Source: Macrosoma leucophasiata
Lineage: Eukaryota > Arthropoda > Insecta > Lepidoptera > Hedylidae
Assembly: GCA_036365455.1 (NCBI GenBank)
Contig: JAWQUS010000007.1
Coordinates: 16,384,001 to 16,448,000 of the forward strand
Direction of reading: 5' to 3'
DNA length: 64,000 nt
Shown: piece after piece, positions 43,020 through 54,639 of the stretch
How positions within the stretch are numbered: the stretch's first letter is position 1
Layout of the letters: every line of letters starts with the position of its first letter
Notes under the pieces: generated by a model
Seen by the model: the letters and a program-made list of their open reading frames with translations, nothing else
Databases searched by the model: none
Told to the model about the DNA's origin: nothing
Translations under genes and position numbers: made by a program

Positions 43020-43100
43020 TAGCAGCGGTGGGATTCGAACCCACGCCTCCGAAGAGACTGGTGCCTTAAACCAGCGTCTCGACTGCTCGGCCACGCTACC
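43020..43100 (-). tRNA. tRNA-Leu (anticodon AAG)
   Basis: Decodes CUU leucine codons. On the minus strand the acceptor GGTAGCG pairs with CGCTGCT (two G-T pairs), the anticodon stem CTGGT/ACCAG encloses loop TTAAGGC with anticodon AAG (43065-43067), the long variable arm TCTCTTCGGAGG is typical of class II leucine tRNAs, and the T arm is GTGGG-TTCGAAT-CCCAC. The discriminator is A. A T6 run about 8 nt downstream is a Pol III terminator. The D arm (GCCGAGCAGTCGAGAC) is a base shorter than usual and has one mismatched stem pair, so slightly reduced function is possible. There is no repeat context, unlike the tRNA-like units elsewhere. Confidence 0.93.
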
Positions 43101-46100
43101 TACGAGGTCGGACGGCGAAATTATACATGACTTTCTTTAAATGAGTTTAAAATTTGTAATCCGGAGCGTCCGGTTTTTTGCGTTACGGAATTTCTGAATT
43201 CGGTCCCCGCGCTCAAGGCCCGCGATAGAAGCTATCCAATAGCTTAAAAAAATAGTAAAAAAAAATACAAACTGTGGCTTTCAAACATATGACATCAAAT
43301 AACATTGGAACTGGCACAGACCAGTATATCTTAGTGGCCGACCCGACAAAATTCTATCGTTCAATAGTTGCTTGACGTCCTTGTAGAGCAATATTGATAA
43401 ATTAATTTGAAATCTTCCCAATTAACTAAACTTTGCTTAAAATTCGAATCCGAGATGCATAAAACGACAACGTTATCACGAAGCCTTCCCCAGAAATAGT
43501 AAGTACGAATTTACGATACTAAAATAACTAAATAACATCGATTAAGTGAAATTGTAAGCCATTAGTAGCGGAATCGAGTAAGTGGATTAAACAATATCCG
43601 GGGTGTACATCTGCGGAACTTATACTGGGGTCCCCCGTCGAGACTTCCTGTGATCCCCTGCGGTTGCTGATTAGTGTTTTCACTCAGTCAAGATATTATT
43701 TCTCTTTCGTCATCACATTTTCTGCACTGACAGTACCTACATAATTCTAGGATGAATTAAAATACGTCGCGTCGTCAGCATAAACATAATTTTCGTAATT
43801 CATTCAAAAGTATTGAAATGCGTGTATGATACGTACTGAACTTTACTGCACACAAAAACCAGAAGTCAAAATGCCGATGCGTTGATGAGGCCGAAATTGT
43901 TTTGACTCTGGCACAAAAATTACGAAGCCCCAGTAATAATAAGAGTCATATAAAACTTATAAATCAGCTATAGAAATATTGTAAAAATAAAATAAGAAAT
44001 AAGTAAAGTTCTCTACAACATGGTTGTTCTGTAAGTGTTTGAAGTGTTGTTCTTGACTGTGATTTTATTAAGTTTTTCATTGCGGTTAGACCTAAAACTT
44101 ATTTAAATAAGGTAGTATGCTCCACTCTCTACTACCAAACTAATGAATTCTGAGTTAGTGACACAAAGTGCTGTTTGTCATCATCCATTTCTATTTACTA
44201 TAAATCTTACCGAGTTTATATTCTATTTCAGCAAATACGTATTTTCTCTTAACGTAGCTCTTATAATCCTTTTACTATACTAAGTATGTATAAAGTTCTG
44301 GCAAAGTTTTATATTTGGAAACTTTTCAGTTGTTAGTGCTCTCTCAAATCGCGGTACCTATGCACTAAAAAGTTATGCAAGGAAAATACATAAACGTATA
44401 CCCTCGACAACATTTACGCCGAGTAAAATAAATAGTTTGGTAATGACTGAGTAAGTACCAACGCCGACACCATCACCCCTCTCTTCGCGGACATTATACA
44501 GGAGTAAATCTTGTAGTAAGTTGAATACATATCTGTCACTGTAAAAAGAAAATATTTTGTTTTCAAGGAAAGTGCGAGCACATCATCATTACGAATCATA
44601 ATTTTTTCGTATGTGCCATTCCCGTGCCTGTACTTTTATGCCTTCCTTCCATAAAGACAAAAGGGACTTTGAAGTAAAATCACGTACATTTTTTGCAACT
44701 TACTTAGGAGAGATTCAGCCCCTTGCCTTCCATGTTAATATTTTCTGGGAAAACATTGCGGGGACAACGCATGGAAATTACATTTAGATATTTGCTCGCA
44801 ACGCGTACGCTGAGTGTGGGTAGGGATATTATATTTTACGTGCAAGGAATGTAATAAAATGTTTAGGACATTCCTCGAGCGAGCTCACTCGTGTCTGAAT
44901 AGAACCTGCGTCGATTGATATGGAAATGAGAGATTCAATTACAAATTAGCACGTCTCACTTGGGGGTTTGTGTTTACGGCGGTAAAACAATGAGATTGTT
45001 AATGTGTATGCGTAATCGACTCGACGATACCGTATTGTGACTTAAGTATGGAACTTTCCTTTGTCGATCGAAAGGAAATGTAATTGCATCGTTGAAGCGG
45101 GTGTAGTGCGGCTGGCCGGCGGCGGAAGATAAGTAATAATGCAGTTAAGTGGCAGTCCGGCACATTCGGTCTCCCGGCTATCAAACTGCAATATCGTTTT
45201 ATGAGCTACCGTCATTGCGCTGGTAAACATTAGTGACTCCCCTGAGTATTAGTCTCTAGCGTGCCAATAAGCCAACCTCCTAGATAAATAATCTAGACAT
45301 TCATGTAACGTCTCCTGCTAAAAGCTTATGCAGATTATGATTTCATGCCTGATTTTTTCTGAAGATGTTGAGATGAATGACTTGGTTAGTTATGTATTTC
45401 CATGAGAAGATAAAGAACTTATTGACATGTCTTTGAATATATTTCAATAGTCCTGAAGTATCACTAAGAATATCGTGGGAATAAACTCAATACCATATTT
45501 TTATTTATCTAAGGATGGAACTACAAATGTAAGGCACCAAGAAAACATGACCTGATAAATTATCAGTAAAATATCACCTCATTAAACAACATAATTGTTT
45601 TTTATGATAAACAAAATACGTAGGTAGTGTTTAAATACTTTAAAAGATTTTAATTTTTAAATAAAATCCGTATCTTACACAGTAAATACACGCGGCGTTT
45701 ACTGAGTATACTACTAGTACGCGATATTTTAACCCTAACAATAAAAATTTGAGAAGATCCCCATGAAGGGCTATTTTAAGTACTCTAGTCAGGATATTGC
45801 GTTTTACCCGCAATTCAGTGGACGAGTGGCCAATAACTCTGAAAATGGAGGTTGCAAAGGATTCATATTGCCGTTCAAACTTAAGTGCCGAGTCTTATCC
45901 CAAGCCACAAAAAAAATATAGAGATAGTGTTTTTAATTAAATACAGCGATGTTTCTTTAGGAACTCGCTTCAGATTACGCAGCGTAATGAGATCTTGGCT
46001 ATGTATCATTGCTCGTTGGGGCGCGTCATACTCGCAAGGATCATGTCCTTTGGGAGCTTTCTTAGGCCACGTCATCCTCGGCTAAGGGTAGATTACTTAA

Positions 46101-47624
46101 ATAACTTATACATTTCCGAATGACTCACGGGCGACACCCACACTCTTGAATAAAACCGTCCCAGGATTTTTTTTACATGTAAGTGTAAAGGTTAAGCATA
46201 AGCAATTCACGTTTATAGTGAGTAACATAGCTCAAATAAATCTAGAAAGAAGCTGTAGTTTAACCTCTAGTGTTCTTTATAAACTGGACAAAATATGTTT
46301 GTTTTTTTTTTCGTTTACAAGCCATTCCACTTAATGGCCCCAAAACACTTTTATTATGAATACAACAGATTTTGTGTTATCCAATAATATTTTTTTGTGA
46401 TATTCAAATTATTACAGCTCTATTAACAAACTTTTATATTATTATAGTGTTTTGAGATAAATTAATAACAAATGATTAACAAAAATGTTTTTAAGTTTTT
46501 TATGTAGGTGTTAATAGGCTTTGTCAATGATTATCTTATGTATGTACGAGTACCTATGTATGTATTCTCCCCACGCCAAGTTCCTTACGGGGCAGAGACT
46601 TGATGCATACAGATGTTTTTTGATACTAATTGAATTCTCAAAAATGTCCGTCTCAAATTTTATTTATGCATTCACTTCCTTTTTGTGGTCTTTGGTACAA
46701 TAGTATAACAAAATTAAACTTATCACTTCTATGTATGCTTTAAACGAATTAGGTTATTGATTTACCTAATAGAAAATCGAATTACCCTGATATATAAATT
46801 AGGGCAACCTCGCCAATGAGACGCTTTCAAACTAACAGCGGCTATAAAGGTAATTGACGAAACTGGATGACCCCCCCATTATTTATGTGCTATAATGTCA
46901 GTAATAAACAGTCTGTATTAAGATTCCGGACATGTATCTCTCGGGGTGACGTTTTTAGGAAAATATTTTAATGTTTGAGGAAGTTAGGGAGTTCGTAATT
47001 AGTTTGGTGTAGCACCCGGCAGGTGGCTCTACTGTCTTTGCAGTATCATCACGTGCCATAACTTTTTCATTTGACGCGTACAAGAACAACTTTTCCATTT
47101 CTTTTTATTAACATTGTAACGAAAATGAAAGTAGGCTTTATGAGAATCGGATACCTGATGGTTTTACGTAAAATGATATTGGTACTAGTGTCTTACGGTG
47201 TACGGTATACGTACGCTTTTCTTCTTTTATTTTGACTGTAGCGATGTTTTTAACCTCTAGATTTTTATTCTAAGCAATATTTAGGATTTTTTTTTATTAT
47301 ATTTGAATACGTAAAATATCTTGTTTGCTTCTCTCATATTTTCGATTACCAGAAAGCGGCAGTTTATTAATTTATTTCGAGCCACTAGAGCCCATATCAA
47401 ATACAATAAACACAAAATATATATGGTAAAATAAAAGCTATCAAATAATACGAAAGCTTACTTACATATTAGTAATTAATAAGTTTTTAATTATTCAGTT
47501 TTATTGGTTTGTATAACCTGTATAGAAAATTAAACATTTTTACATACCTGAAAAATATGACAGTCGATTTCTTATTGTTCTTGGACTTATAAGGTCCATC
47601 TGCTGCTTTAGGGATAAGTACTAT
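43101..47624. other. 4.5 kb mostly unique DNA
   Basis: No supported gene. Small items: 43590-43690 and 44690-45250 are GC-richer, single-copy patches (GCTGGCCGGCGGCGGAAG at 45110) that could be regulatory; 43858-43932 is an old minus-strand Rep-A scrap (GTCAAAATGCCGATGCG); 46565-46605 (CCACGCCAAGTTCCTTACGGGG) is a scrap of the LINE fragment found at 47625. The rest is AT-rich. Confidence 0.4.
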
Positions 47625-48225
47625 GTATCTTCACGCCAGGTCCCTAACGGGGTAGGCAGAGAGTGTAGAGCGCCAGACATCCCGGTTCTGACAAACCTCT
47701 CGTGCCTCGTCTACCTTCATCATTCTCTTCATACATGCACGCCGATTCCTAAGACTTTTGACCCCACCATCAGACAGAACTCGACCTATTTGGTCATGGT
47801 AGGTCAGCCTTGGTCTTCCTGGGCCTCTGCAACCATCCACATTCGCATTGTATATCTGTTTAGTCATTCGCTCATTCGACATTCTTTCTATATGCCCGAA
47901 CCATCGGAGCATGCCTTTTTTCATTTTTATCATTCACACAAAGTCTCTTTCTTACATCTTCATTACGAACGCGATCGGTGAGTGATACACCGCAGATCTT
48001 GCGCAAAGATCTCATCTCGACCGCGTTCAACTTACTTTCATGCTCTTTCCTGCATACCCAGCTCTCGCTTCCATATAAAAGCGTTGGAGTAAGTACAGCA
48101 TTATGTACGGCTAGTCGAGCCCGCTGGCTGAGATGTTTAGATTCTAGCAGCTTACCCAACGCTCCATTCACGCAATTCCCAGCAAGCACTCTTCTTTCTA
48201 TGTCAGTGGTGTACCTACCATCCTT
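47625..48225 (-). pseudogene. LINE ORF C-terminal fragment, copy R2
   Basis: On the minus strand this holds the end of a LINE reverse transcriptase protein. It reads LLYGSESWVCRKEHESKLNA, then VEMRSLRKICGVSLTDRVRN, then GMLRWFGHIERMSNERM and GCRGPGRPRL, ending in GGVKSLRNRRACMKRMMK. It is more complete than 3140-3725 (it keeps the ESKLNAVEMRS stretch) but has an 11-bp deletion near 47934 that shifts the frame between the two halves. The FADD core is absent. The family is RTE-like by its C-terminal motif, with moderate certainty. Confidence 0.75.
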
Positions 48226-48316
48226 GCTAAGTACTTCACAACATTATTATAAATATTATATGTTGTAAATATTTTTTAATTTGGTTTTGTAATTTCTGAG
48301 TTAATCGGTTTAAATA

Positions 48317-48376
48317 AAACGTAACCGGCGAATCGTGGGCGCCTACCCCTTCAGAGTTTACAAGCGTGAAGTTACG
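48317..48376 (+). repeat. SINE type B, 3' scrap
   Basis: AACGTAACCGGCGAATCGTGG, CCTACCCCTTCAGAG and GCGTGAAGTTACG match the last part of 28826-29149 with an internal deletion. Confidence 0.65.
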
Positions 48377-48490
48377 TAAAGTACGTTAAGTTTTTGTAAA
48401 TTAAAATAAATATTTTATGTTAAGATAATTTTGAATGGGGTTCGTGATCTTCCGAAAACATTGATTATCCTAAAATAACAACCCATAATA

Positions 48491-49678
48491 TTAGGTTGGG
48501 GAAAGAGTTTCTTAGCATTTTTTAAGATAATTCAAAACATTTTTTAATACAGTTTATTTAAATTTAACTAAAGTATGTATGTACCATTTTGTTTGATAAC
48601 CTTTTGCCATCTTGTAGGTAGGGACATGATCCCATTGCTATAAAAATTTTGGGACTTCTCATCAAAATACCGCGACAAGTGGATTTGGCAGTCCTCTCGT
48701 GATGTTAACCTAATATTGCATAAAGAATTCTGAAGAGACCGAAACAGGTGGAAATCTGAAGGTGCAAGATCAGGACTATACGGCGGATGCATTAACACCT
48801 CCCAGCCAAACTCGCTTAATTTTTGCTGAGTGGCTATAGATGTGTGAGGTCTAGCGTTATCATGATGAAACCCCACACCCCTTCTGTTGATCAATTCCGG
48901 CCGCTTTCTCTCAACTTCTTGCTTTAATCTCATCAGTTGTTCGCAGTAGAGTTCAGAATCGATAGTCCTGCCTGGCGGTGCTCATAATGAATAATGCCCT
49001 TCCAATCCCACTACACACACAACATCACCTTTTTGCGAGTTAACCCGGGTTTCGCCTTCAAAAATGATTCGGTTTCATTACGTCGTAATAAAGAATCACA
49101 AATGAGTACACGGTTCATTAGGTTTCTTTCAGTGAGCTCGTGAGCTACCCAAATATCGAGCTTTTTTTTGTACCCAGCTTTTTTCAAATGCGCCTTAGCT
49201 GTTTTGTGATCAATTCTCAGTTCTTCAGCTACGTCGTAACTACTGATATGTCGATCTTGCTCCACTTTTTCAAAAATGGCATCCATTTTATCCGTAATAG
49301 GGCGACCAGAGCGAAGTGCATCTTTGACATCAAAATTTCTGGATTGAAAACGCTTAAACCAAATGTGTGCTACTTTCACAGACACTGCACTAGGTCCATA
49401 AACATCGCAATTTTTTTTCGCGGCTTGCGTTGCAATTTTACCTTTTTTGAAGTAAAATTTTAAAATGTATCGAATTTCTTCATTAGATTCACTCATCTTG
49501 ACAGTACGAAAAGCAAATGAAAATCACACATTTGCCTAATTTGAATTTGGAATTATGTTCTTTAAAATTTGAACTTTCAATGATACCAAAACCAGCCAGA
49601 TACAAATACTACAGCCAAAGAGATTTTATTACAAGTTCATACATACTATAATGCGAAAAGACTTTTTCTACAACCTAT
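48491..49678 (-). mobile_element. mariner element, copy M2
   Basis: About 1.19 kb. The left end is TTAGGTTGGGGAAAGAG and the right end CTTTTTCTACAACCTAT. TA target duplications are present on both sides (48489-48490 and 49679-49680). The transposase on the minus strand is broken by an internal deletion. Confidence 0.92.
48568..49496 (-). pseudogene. mariner transposase with first catalytic Asp deleted (M2)
   Basis: The start MSESNEEIRYILKF (49496) is intact and the DNA-binding half reads through VAEELRIDHKTAKAHLKK and VLICDSLLRRNE. Then about 30 codons, including the TGDEKW motif with the first catalytic aspartate, are deleted in frame (FLK joins AKPGLTR). A 4-bp deletion near 48977 shifts the frame. 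The C-terminal part keeps HHDNARPHTS and YSPDLAPSD. The enzyme cannot be active, but the termini could still be moved by another transposase. Confidence 0.92.
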
Positions 49679-49680
49679 TA

Positions 49681-49999
49681 TTTCCCATAATAATCTTTAA
49701 TTACAATATAATCATCTCATAATTATTTTATAGCAGCAGATTTTCTTCAAAACCTTATTCAATGTTGAATTATCTTATGTTTGGTGAGTTAATTACAATA
49801 TGAGAATGTCGTACCTACTTAATTATTTTTTAACCTAATGAGATTTGTCAACAAATTAAGAATCGAACAAAAAAGATGGGCAACCAAAAAACGCAGAATT
49901 ACTTACTTTTCAAATATTTATAAAACTGTCGTACCTTCTGAATATCAGTTGACTATGCATAGTGAGCAAAAATATTGCGTAATTTTCCGGCTGAATACT
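49681..49999. other. Unassigned AT-rich DNA
   Basis: Nothing recognised. Confidence 0.4.
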
Positions 50000-50231
50000 T
50001 TTTTTATGTAGTGAAAGTGGCAATCAAGCATGCCCACGAAGACCAAGGTCAAAATGCAGATGCGTTATCACTCCTGAGGCCTAAGGTGTTATGCCTCTGT
50101 GCCGGAAATTACAAGGCCGTATATTACCACCTGACCGGAACACGATAGTTTTGAACACTACCATTTAGCGGCAAGTAAATTAGGTAATGCGTTGGTGCCT
50201 GCGAGCTTCGTCACTGGAGCTCTACCACCAG
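50000..50231 (-). repeat. Rep-A with internal deletion
   Basis: GTGGCAATCAAGCATG joins directly to CCCACGAAGACCAAGG, so about 45 bp of the 3' part are lost. The 5' end, GGAGCTCTACCACCAGT, is present. Confidence 0.82.
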
Positions 50232-50703
50232 TGAAAAACTACCACCAAACACCAGTAAAATACTAGTCAAAATATTTTTTGAAATCCTCCTTTTTTCTTG
50301 ACATTGAACTTGTTGAAACTTGACGCGAATTCCATAATGACGTATCCATTTTCAGGATTCTGTTACTAAGCTGGAGATTAGTAAAAGGGTCTTGTTGACA
50401 CCCTCCGAGTACGGCACCCTAAAAGAAGGAAAATATAGATAGTAAAATAAATTAATCTTTTATTTTTTGCAAAAATAATACAATTTCGAACATTTTGATA
50501 GTATCTACTAAAAAACAGTCATGTGCGAGGCGAACTCGCGTTTATAGTTTTCGACCTCAAGAGAGATAACGCATTTAAATTGAAATCTGTGAATTATGCA
50601 GGTTTTCATAGAACACTTACCATCAATGTAAACTGCATACTTGTTTACCATCAAAATGAAAAAAAAAAACACTATACCAAGAAAAATATAAACTTTTCAT
50701 AAC
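50232..50703. other. Unassigned DNA with an old Rep-A scrap
   Basis: 50605-50665 (TTACCATCAATGTAAACTGC, TTGTTTACCATC plus A9) is a plus-strand Rep-A 3' end. Otherwise no feature. Confidence 0.45.
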
Positions 50704-50714
50704 CATGATAAAAT

Positions 50715-50983
50715 CGTTTTATATTATTTCGTATTAACACATGCTTGTGAAATATATTTTGTTTAAAGAAAAACGGAAAGAAACATTTGACTTCAGGCGA
50801 ACTCTCGAGACTCGAACTCGCGGCCTGCTGGGAATCTAGTCCAGCCGCTCTTCCAATTGAGTCTTCAACTGGAAGAACTTCAGTAGCTCAATTGGAAGAG
50901 CGGCTGGACTAGATTCCCAGCAGGGCGCGAGTTCGAGTCTCGCCTGAAGTCAAATTTTTCTTTCTGTTTTTCTTTAAATAAAA
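50715..50983. mobile_element. Fold-back tRNA-like retroposon, copy 3
   Basis: The left arm is the family trailer and a whole tRNA-like unit in reverse (50789-50865). A ~20-nt loop follows, then a complete tRNA-like unit (50876-50952) and the trailer. The element is bounded by a perfect 11-bp direct repeat, CATGATAAAAT, at 50704-50714 and 50984-50994. The left arm has a ~10-bp extra stretch (AACTCTCGAG) in the inverted T arm. No protein is encoded. Confidence 0.82.
50876..50952 (+). tRNA. tRNA-like unit inside a repeat
   Basis: ACTTCA/TGAAGT acceptor, GCTC/GAGC D stem, T arm GCGAG-TTCGAGT-CTCGC, and a TTTTT run after the 3' end. Same anticodon-arm mismatch as the other two units. It is paired head to head with the inverted unit on its left. 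Confidence 0.5.
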
Positions 50984-51099
50984 CATGATAAAATTGTAAT
51001 ACGAGAGCTACACATGTTGAAAATGTAAACTGTATTTCAATGCAAAACTTACTAAGTACTTTAAATTGTTACAAACATTTTTTTTTAATTGACCGAACA

Positions 51100-51335
51100 T
51101 TGCTTCAACCGAGCGGAATTTTCTTTCGAAAACTTTTGCTGTGCTGTAGTAAGTAATAAGTCAAAGGATTTAAGTCAGTATCCAACTGATCTGCGCCAAT
51201 TTTTTAGGTGAGGACAGTTTTAACGAGAGCCACTCAAAAAGTCTTTCCAAGCCGGTAATCTATCAGAGATACACGTTCATATAACATGGCCGTGGCTTTT
51301 ATTGGCCATTTTTCACCGCTAAGTACTACTTTTCA
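51100..51335 (+). repeat. Diverged tandem duplication, unit 1
   Basis: GGAATTTTCTTTCGAAAAC, AAGTCAAAGGATTTAAGTC and CCAAGCCGGTAATCTATCAG also occur at 52150-52320. A second shared block, CACACCGCGGACACTCCGCC, lies at 51740 and 52560. Function unknown; no frame. Confidence 0.75.
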
Positions 51336-51339
51336 CCAA

Positions 51340-51500
51340 TAGTAGAAGTTCATTGGTGAGCTCGAGGGTGTAGCAGCTACCGCATTGCCTACTTATCCAC
51401 CTATCTACACATACCATATTATCTAATCACCGCAAAATCACACGGAAGGTTACAGGCTCCATAGAAGCTACATGCTTATTTACCATAACTATTACTAGGT
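51340..51500 (+). repeat. Rep-A, old remnant
   Basis: GTGAGCTCGAGGGTGTAG, CTACCGCATTGCC and ATGCTTATTTACCAT follow the Rep-A order at low identity. It is present in duplication unit 1 and absent from unit 2. Confidence 0.45.
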
Positions 51501-52129
51501 TTATTAACAAGTTTTAAAAACCATTACAAAATTGTAATGCAAAAGATATAAATGCTAAAAATGCTCGCTTTGTGTTTTGCTTAGTGTGATTGCCAATATT
51601 GAAGGTTCTTGCGTGCTCAAGTTGTTGAGGATGGTAATGAGAAGTCCATGTTGGTGATCATCATATAACGCGGAATTTACAGAGTTACATTGCATCGCTA
51701 AATATAGGCGGGTTGAGGTGCGAGTGCGCAGCACTAAGGTCACACCGCGGACACTCCGCCAAAATTCCATTCGTTTAATTTGGTTTCTATTACATAGACA
51801 TCAATCAGTGATGTGTATTTACACGCGCACCTGTGTGCGTAGCACGTACAAAATACCAATCGTCGTCCATAAGAGGGGAAGGGGTTGAGTGATGCGAGCA
51901 AATCTGGCGGGACGACGAAGTGTCCATTCTATACGTAGTATTATTACATATTCTCTGCTAAGGTGTAGGTACAAGTGGTACAACTGACGAGCCAACGCTA
52001 AGCTTGTGGCGTTCAGATATCTATCTAACACTTAATTAATGAGACGTTACACTCACTATCTTTTAGTACAAAAGTACTACCTGTCTGCATTGAGTTGTTA
52101 ACAGGCAATAAAGATATGTTATACATTTT
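51501..52129. other. Middle of the duplicated region
   Basis: No supported gene. It contains the first CACACCGCGGACACTCCGCC block near 51740. Confidence 0.4.
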
Positions 52130-52600
52130 AAAACTGATCCATTTTTGCATCGACTGAGTGGAATTTTCTTTCGAAAACTTTCGCAGCACTTTGCCGGGAA
52201 GTAGGTAATAAGTCAAAGGATTTAAGTCGGTATCCAACTGGTCTGCGCCAGTGTTACGAGTTAGGACAGTTTGAACGAGAGCCAGTCAAAAAGCCTTTCC
52301 AAGCCGGTAATCTATCAGTAATACACGTTCATATAACACGGTCGTGACTTTCATTGGCTGGTTTCCATCACTAAGGGTATACTAACTTATTGTATTTTCA
52401 ATGATACTTGACATATTTCTTTTATTTTAAGCTTCAATAAGGTTAAGAATTTTTCATACGTGCCTATTGTACTATTTTTTTGTGCACAAGCATCATTGTT
52501 ACTTTTAAGTTAAATTTTACTATGTATCTTAGGCTGAGAATATGTAATAATACTACATCACACCGCGGACACTCCGCCAAAATTCCATTCAAACGCTTAG
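52130..52600 (+). repeat. Diverged tandem duplication, unit 2
   Basis: Second copy of the 51100-51770 sequence, without the Rep-A remnant, with the second CACACCGCGGACACTCCGCC block at about 52560. Confidence 0.75.
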
Positions 52601-53645
52601 GTTAACGCGGTGTGTCTTAGGTCCTAATTTAAAAACATTATTGAACAAGCCACCCTTCCTTATTTTCCATGATAAATTAATTATTTGCAATGAAATGCAG
52701 GCCTAAGGTGATTACCTATTTCTCTACGTGTATTATACGTTATAAGTAGGTCTGTATATTATTATGAAAAAAAAAAACAGATTATTCTTAAATCTCTTCA
52801 TTGCACCTAATTTACTGTATTTTTTTACTTTACCACATTTTTATAGACATTAGTCTTTACAACTAAGTATATTAAGTACCTAATATTAGTGACTAATTGC
52901 TGAACTAACAATAAACTGCTTTTTTGTTAGCATATACTTAAAAATCTGTCCGAGACACTTTTAAATTCCAAAGAAAGTTTAATGCCAACAAAAAGACAGT
53001 TTATCAAATAAGAAATCCTTTAGTGAAAGCCTATTTCGTCTGGAATTCAGAATAAAATATAAAGATTATTTTTATTACACCATTTGAGCTTATAATATCA
53101 AAGAAGCTTTGGCTTCGTAGAAATATAGTTTGTTTATTTTACACCTGAAGACGGAATGACTTTTATTTTTTATCTACCCAAGAATTACCTCAGGCATTAT
53201 TCGAAGCCGAGAGTACGTATTGTCTTATATTATAAGTAATAATGTTTTATTAGCGAGACTGTACATTGTAGATGCCTCAGGGTCCTTTACTTAAGAAATT
53301 ATGAATTTGAATACATCTTTATTCTGGTATCTCTCTCATACTATATTTATTAATATAATTATTTGATCAAATCATTTTCCACTCATAATTTCTAAATTTA
53401 GACCCGTTTTGCACCTACATCGTCGCTCTCTTCATAACCCAAAGGTTGACTGGGAGATAATGCTTAGTGGCATTAAGTCCGCCTTTATGTACACCATCTT
53501 CGTGCGTAAATAAATAAATAAATAAAATAAGTCTAGAAGAGTTATGGGATAAGTGAAGTACTAATTAGTATATTTTCTAAGGTAAAGGAAACCACTAAAT
53601 AGTTTAAAAATATATTCATAATAGGTGTTTGATCAAAAAATTATA
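52601..53645. other. Unassigned AT-rich DNA
   Basis: About 1 kb with no gene. A short AATA microsatellite lies at 53508-53528. Confidence 0.4.
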
Positions 53646-53895
53646 AACTGGTGTAGGCACCACCGCATTACCTAATATACTTGCCGCTAAATGGTAGTGT
53701 TCAGCACTATCGTGTTCCGGTCTGGTGGTAATGTACGGCCCTGTAATTTCCGGCACAGAGTCATAACACCTTAGGCTTCAGAAGTGGTAATGCATTTTGA
53801 CCTCAGGTCTTTGTATGGATATCTATAGGCTGCTGTCATCACTTAACATCAGTGTGAACTGCATGTTTGTTTGTCACTTCCATTACATTAAAAAA
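53646..53895 (+). repeat. Rep-A lacking its 5' hairpin, left member of an inverted pair
   Basis: ACTGGT joins GTAGGCACCACC, so the nested hairpin is deleted precisely. The rest runs to CACTTCCATTACATTAAAA. The next element follows in opposite orientation. Confidence 0.82.
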
Positions 53896-54072
53896 TGACG
53901 ATTCCAGCCTACAGACCCGAGGTCAAAATGCAAATTAAATGCCAACTCTAAGATGTTTTGCCTCTGTGCCAGTTATTACGGGACGATACACTACCGTCAA
54001 ACCGGAACACCTTGATGCTGAATACTACCATTTGGCGGTAGATACGTCAGGTAATGCGGTGGTTCCTACGCT
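53896..54072 (-). repeat. Rep-A, older subfamily, right member of an inverted pair
   Basis: GAGGTCAAAATGCAAAT, CCGGAACACCTTGATGC and AGGTAATGCGGTGGTTCC match Rep-A in reverse at lower identity than its partner, so the pair is made of copies of different age. Confidence 0.7.
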
Positions 54073-54384
54073 CTTTTAATATTCTTCTATGACCAAAAAC
54101 TGTTTCCTATAGTGCCAGTAGGTATAAAATAAAGATTTTAAGATCAGTTTTGTTAATCGGGTCGATTACATTACCTATTATCATTAAAATGTTAATGGAT
54201 ACTATATGGTACGCGATTATCATTTTCCGCGTTTCATGTGATCAACGAAATAATTGTTAAATATTTTAATTTCACTTACGAAATATGGGCGTAATTTGAA
54301 TAAACAATTTATAAGTTTAACCTTTGACTTCATTTCTGAATTTTGGGTCGGATACGTGCCAATATCTAGCATAGATGTATGTTT
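54073..54384. other. Unassigned AT-rich DNA
   Basis: No feature recognised. Confidence 0.4.
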
Positions 54385-54487
54385 AACCAGTAAGGTCTCA
54401 GAAATGGCAATACGTCTATTTTGAATGTTTTATGTAGAAGACGTTTATAGACTACGGTATTCATTTACCATCAATATGAACTAAATG
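54385..54487 (+). repeat. Rep-A, old 3' fragment
   Basis: GGTCTCAGAAATGGCAATACG, GTTTATAGACTACGG and TTACCATCAATATGAAC match the older subfamily. A type B SINE follows. Confidence 0.5.
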
Positions 54488-54625
54488 ATAGTGTGGTTTT
54501 GGTAGCAGGTTACTAATACTATGCTGGATTTTATTCCTGGGGGATCTCATAATGGTGTAAAAGCCATTATCTCGGGTACTATTGGGATATTTCCATTTTC
54601 TGGAAATTGCCTAGTATGTACCTTG
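54488..54625 (+). repeat. SINE type B, diverged 5' half
   Basis: GTAGCAGGTTACTAATACTATGC, ATTATCTCGGGTACTATTGGG and CCATTTTCTGGAAATTGCC match 28850-28985. The tRNA head is decayed. Confidence 0.7.
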
Positions 54626-54639
54626 TTACGTATAAAAGC

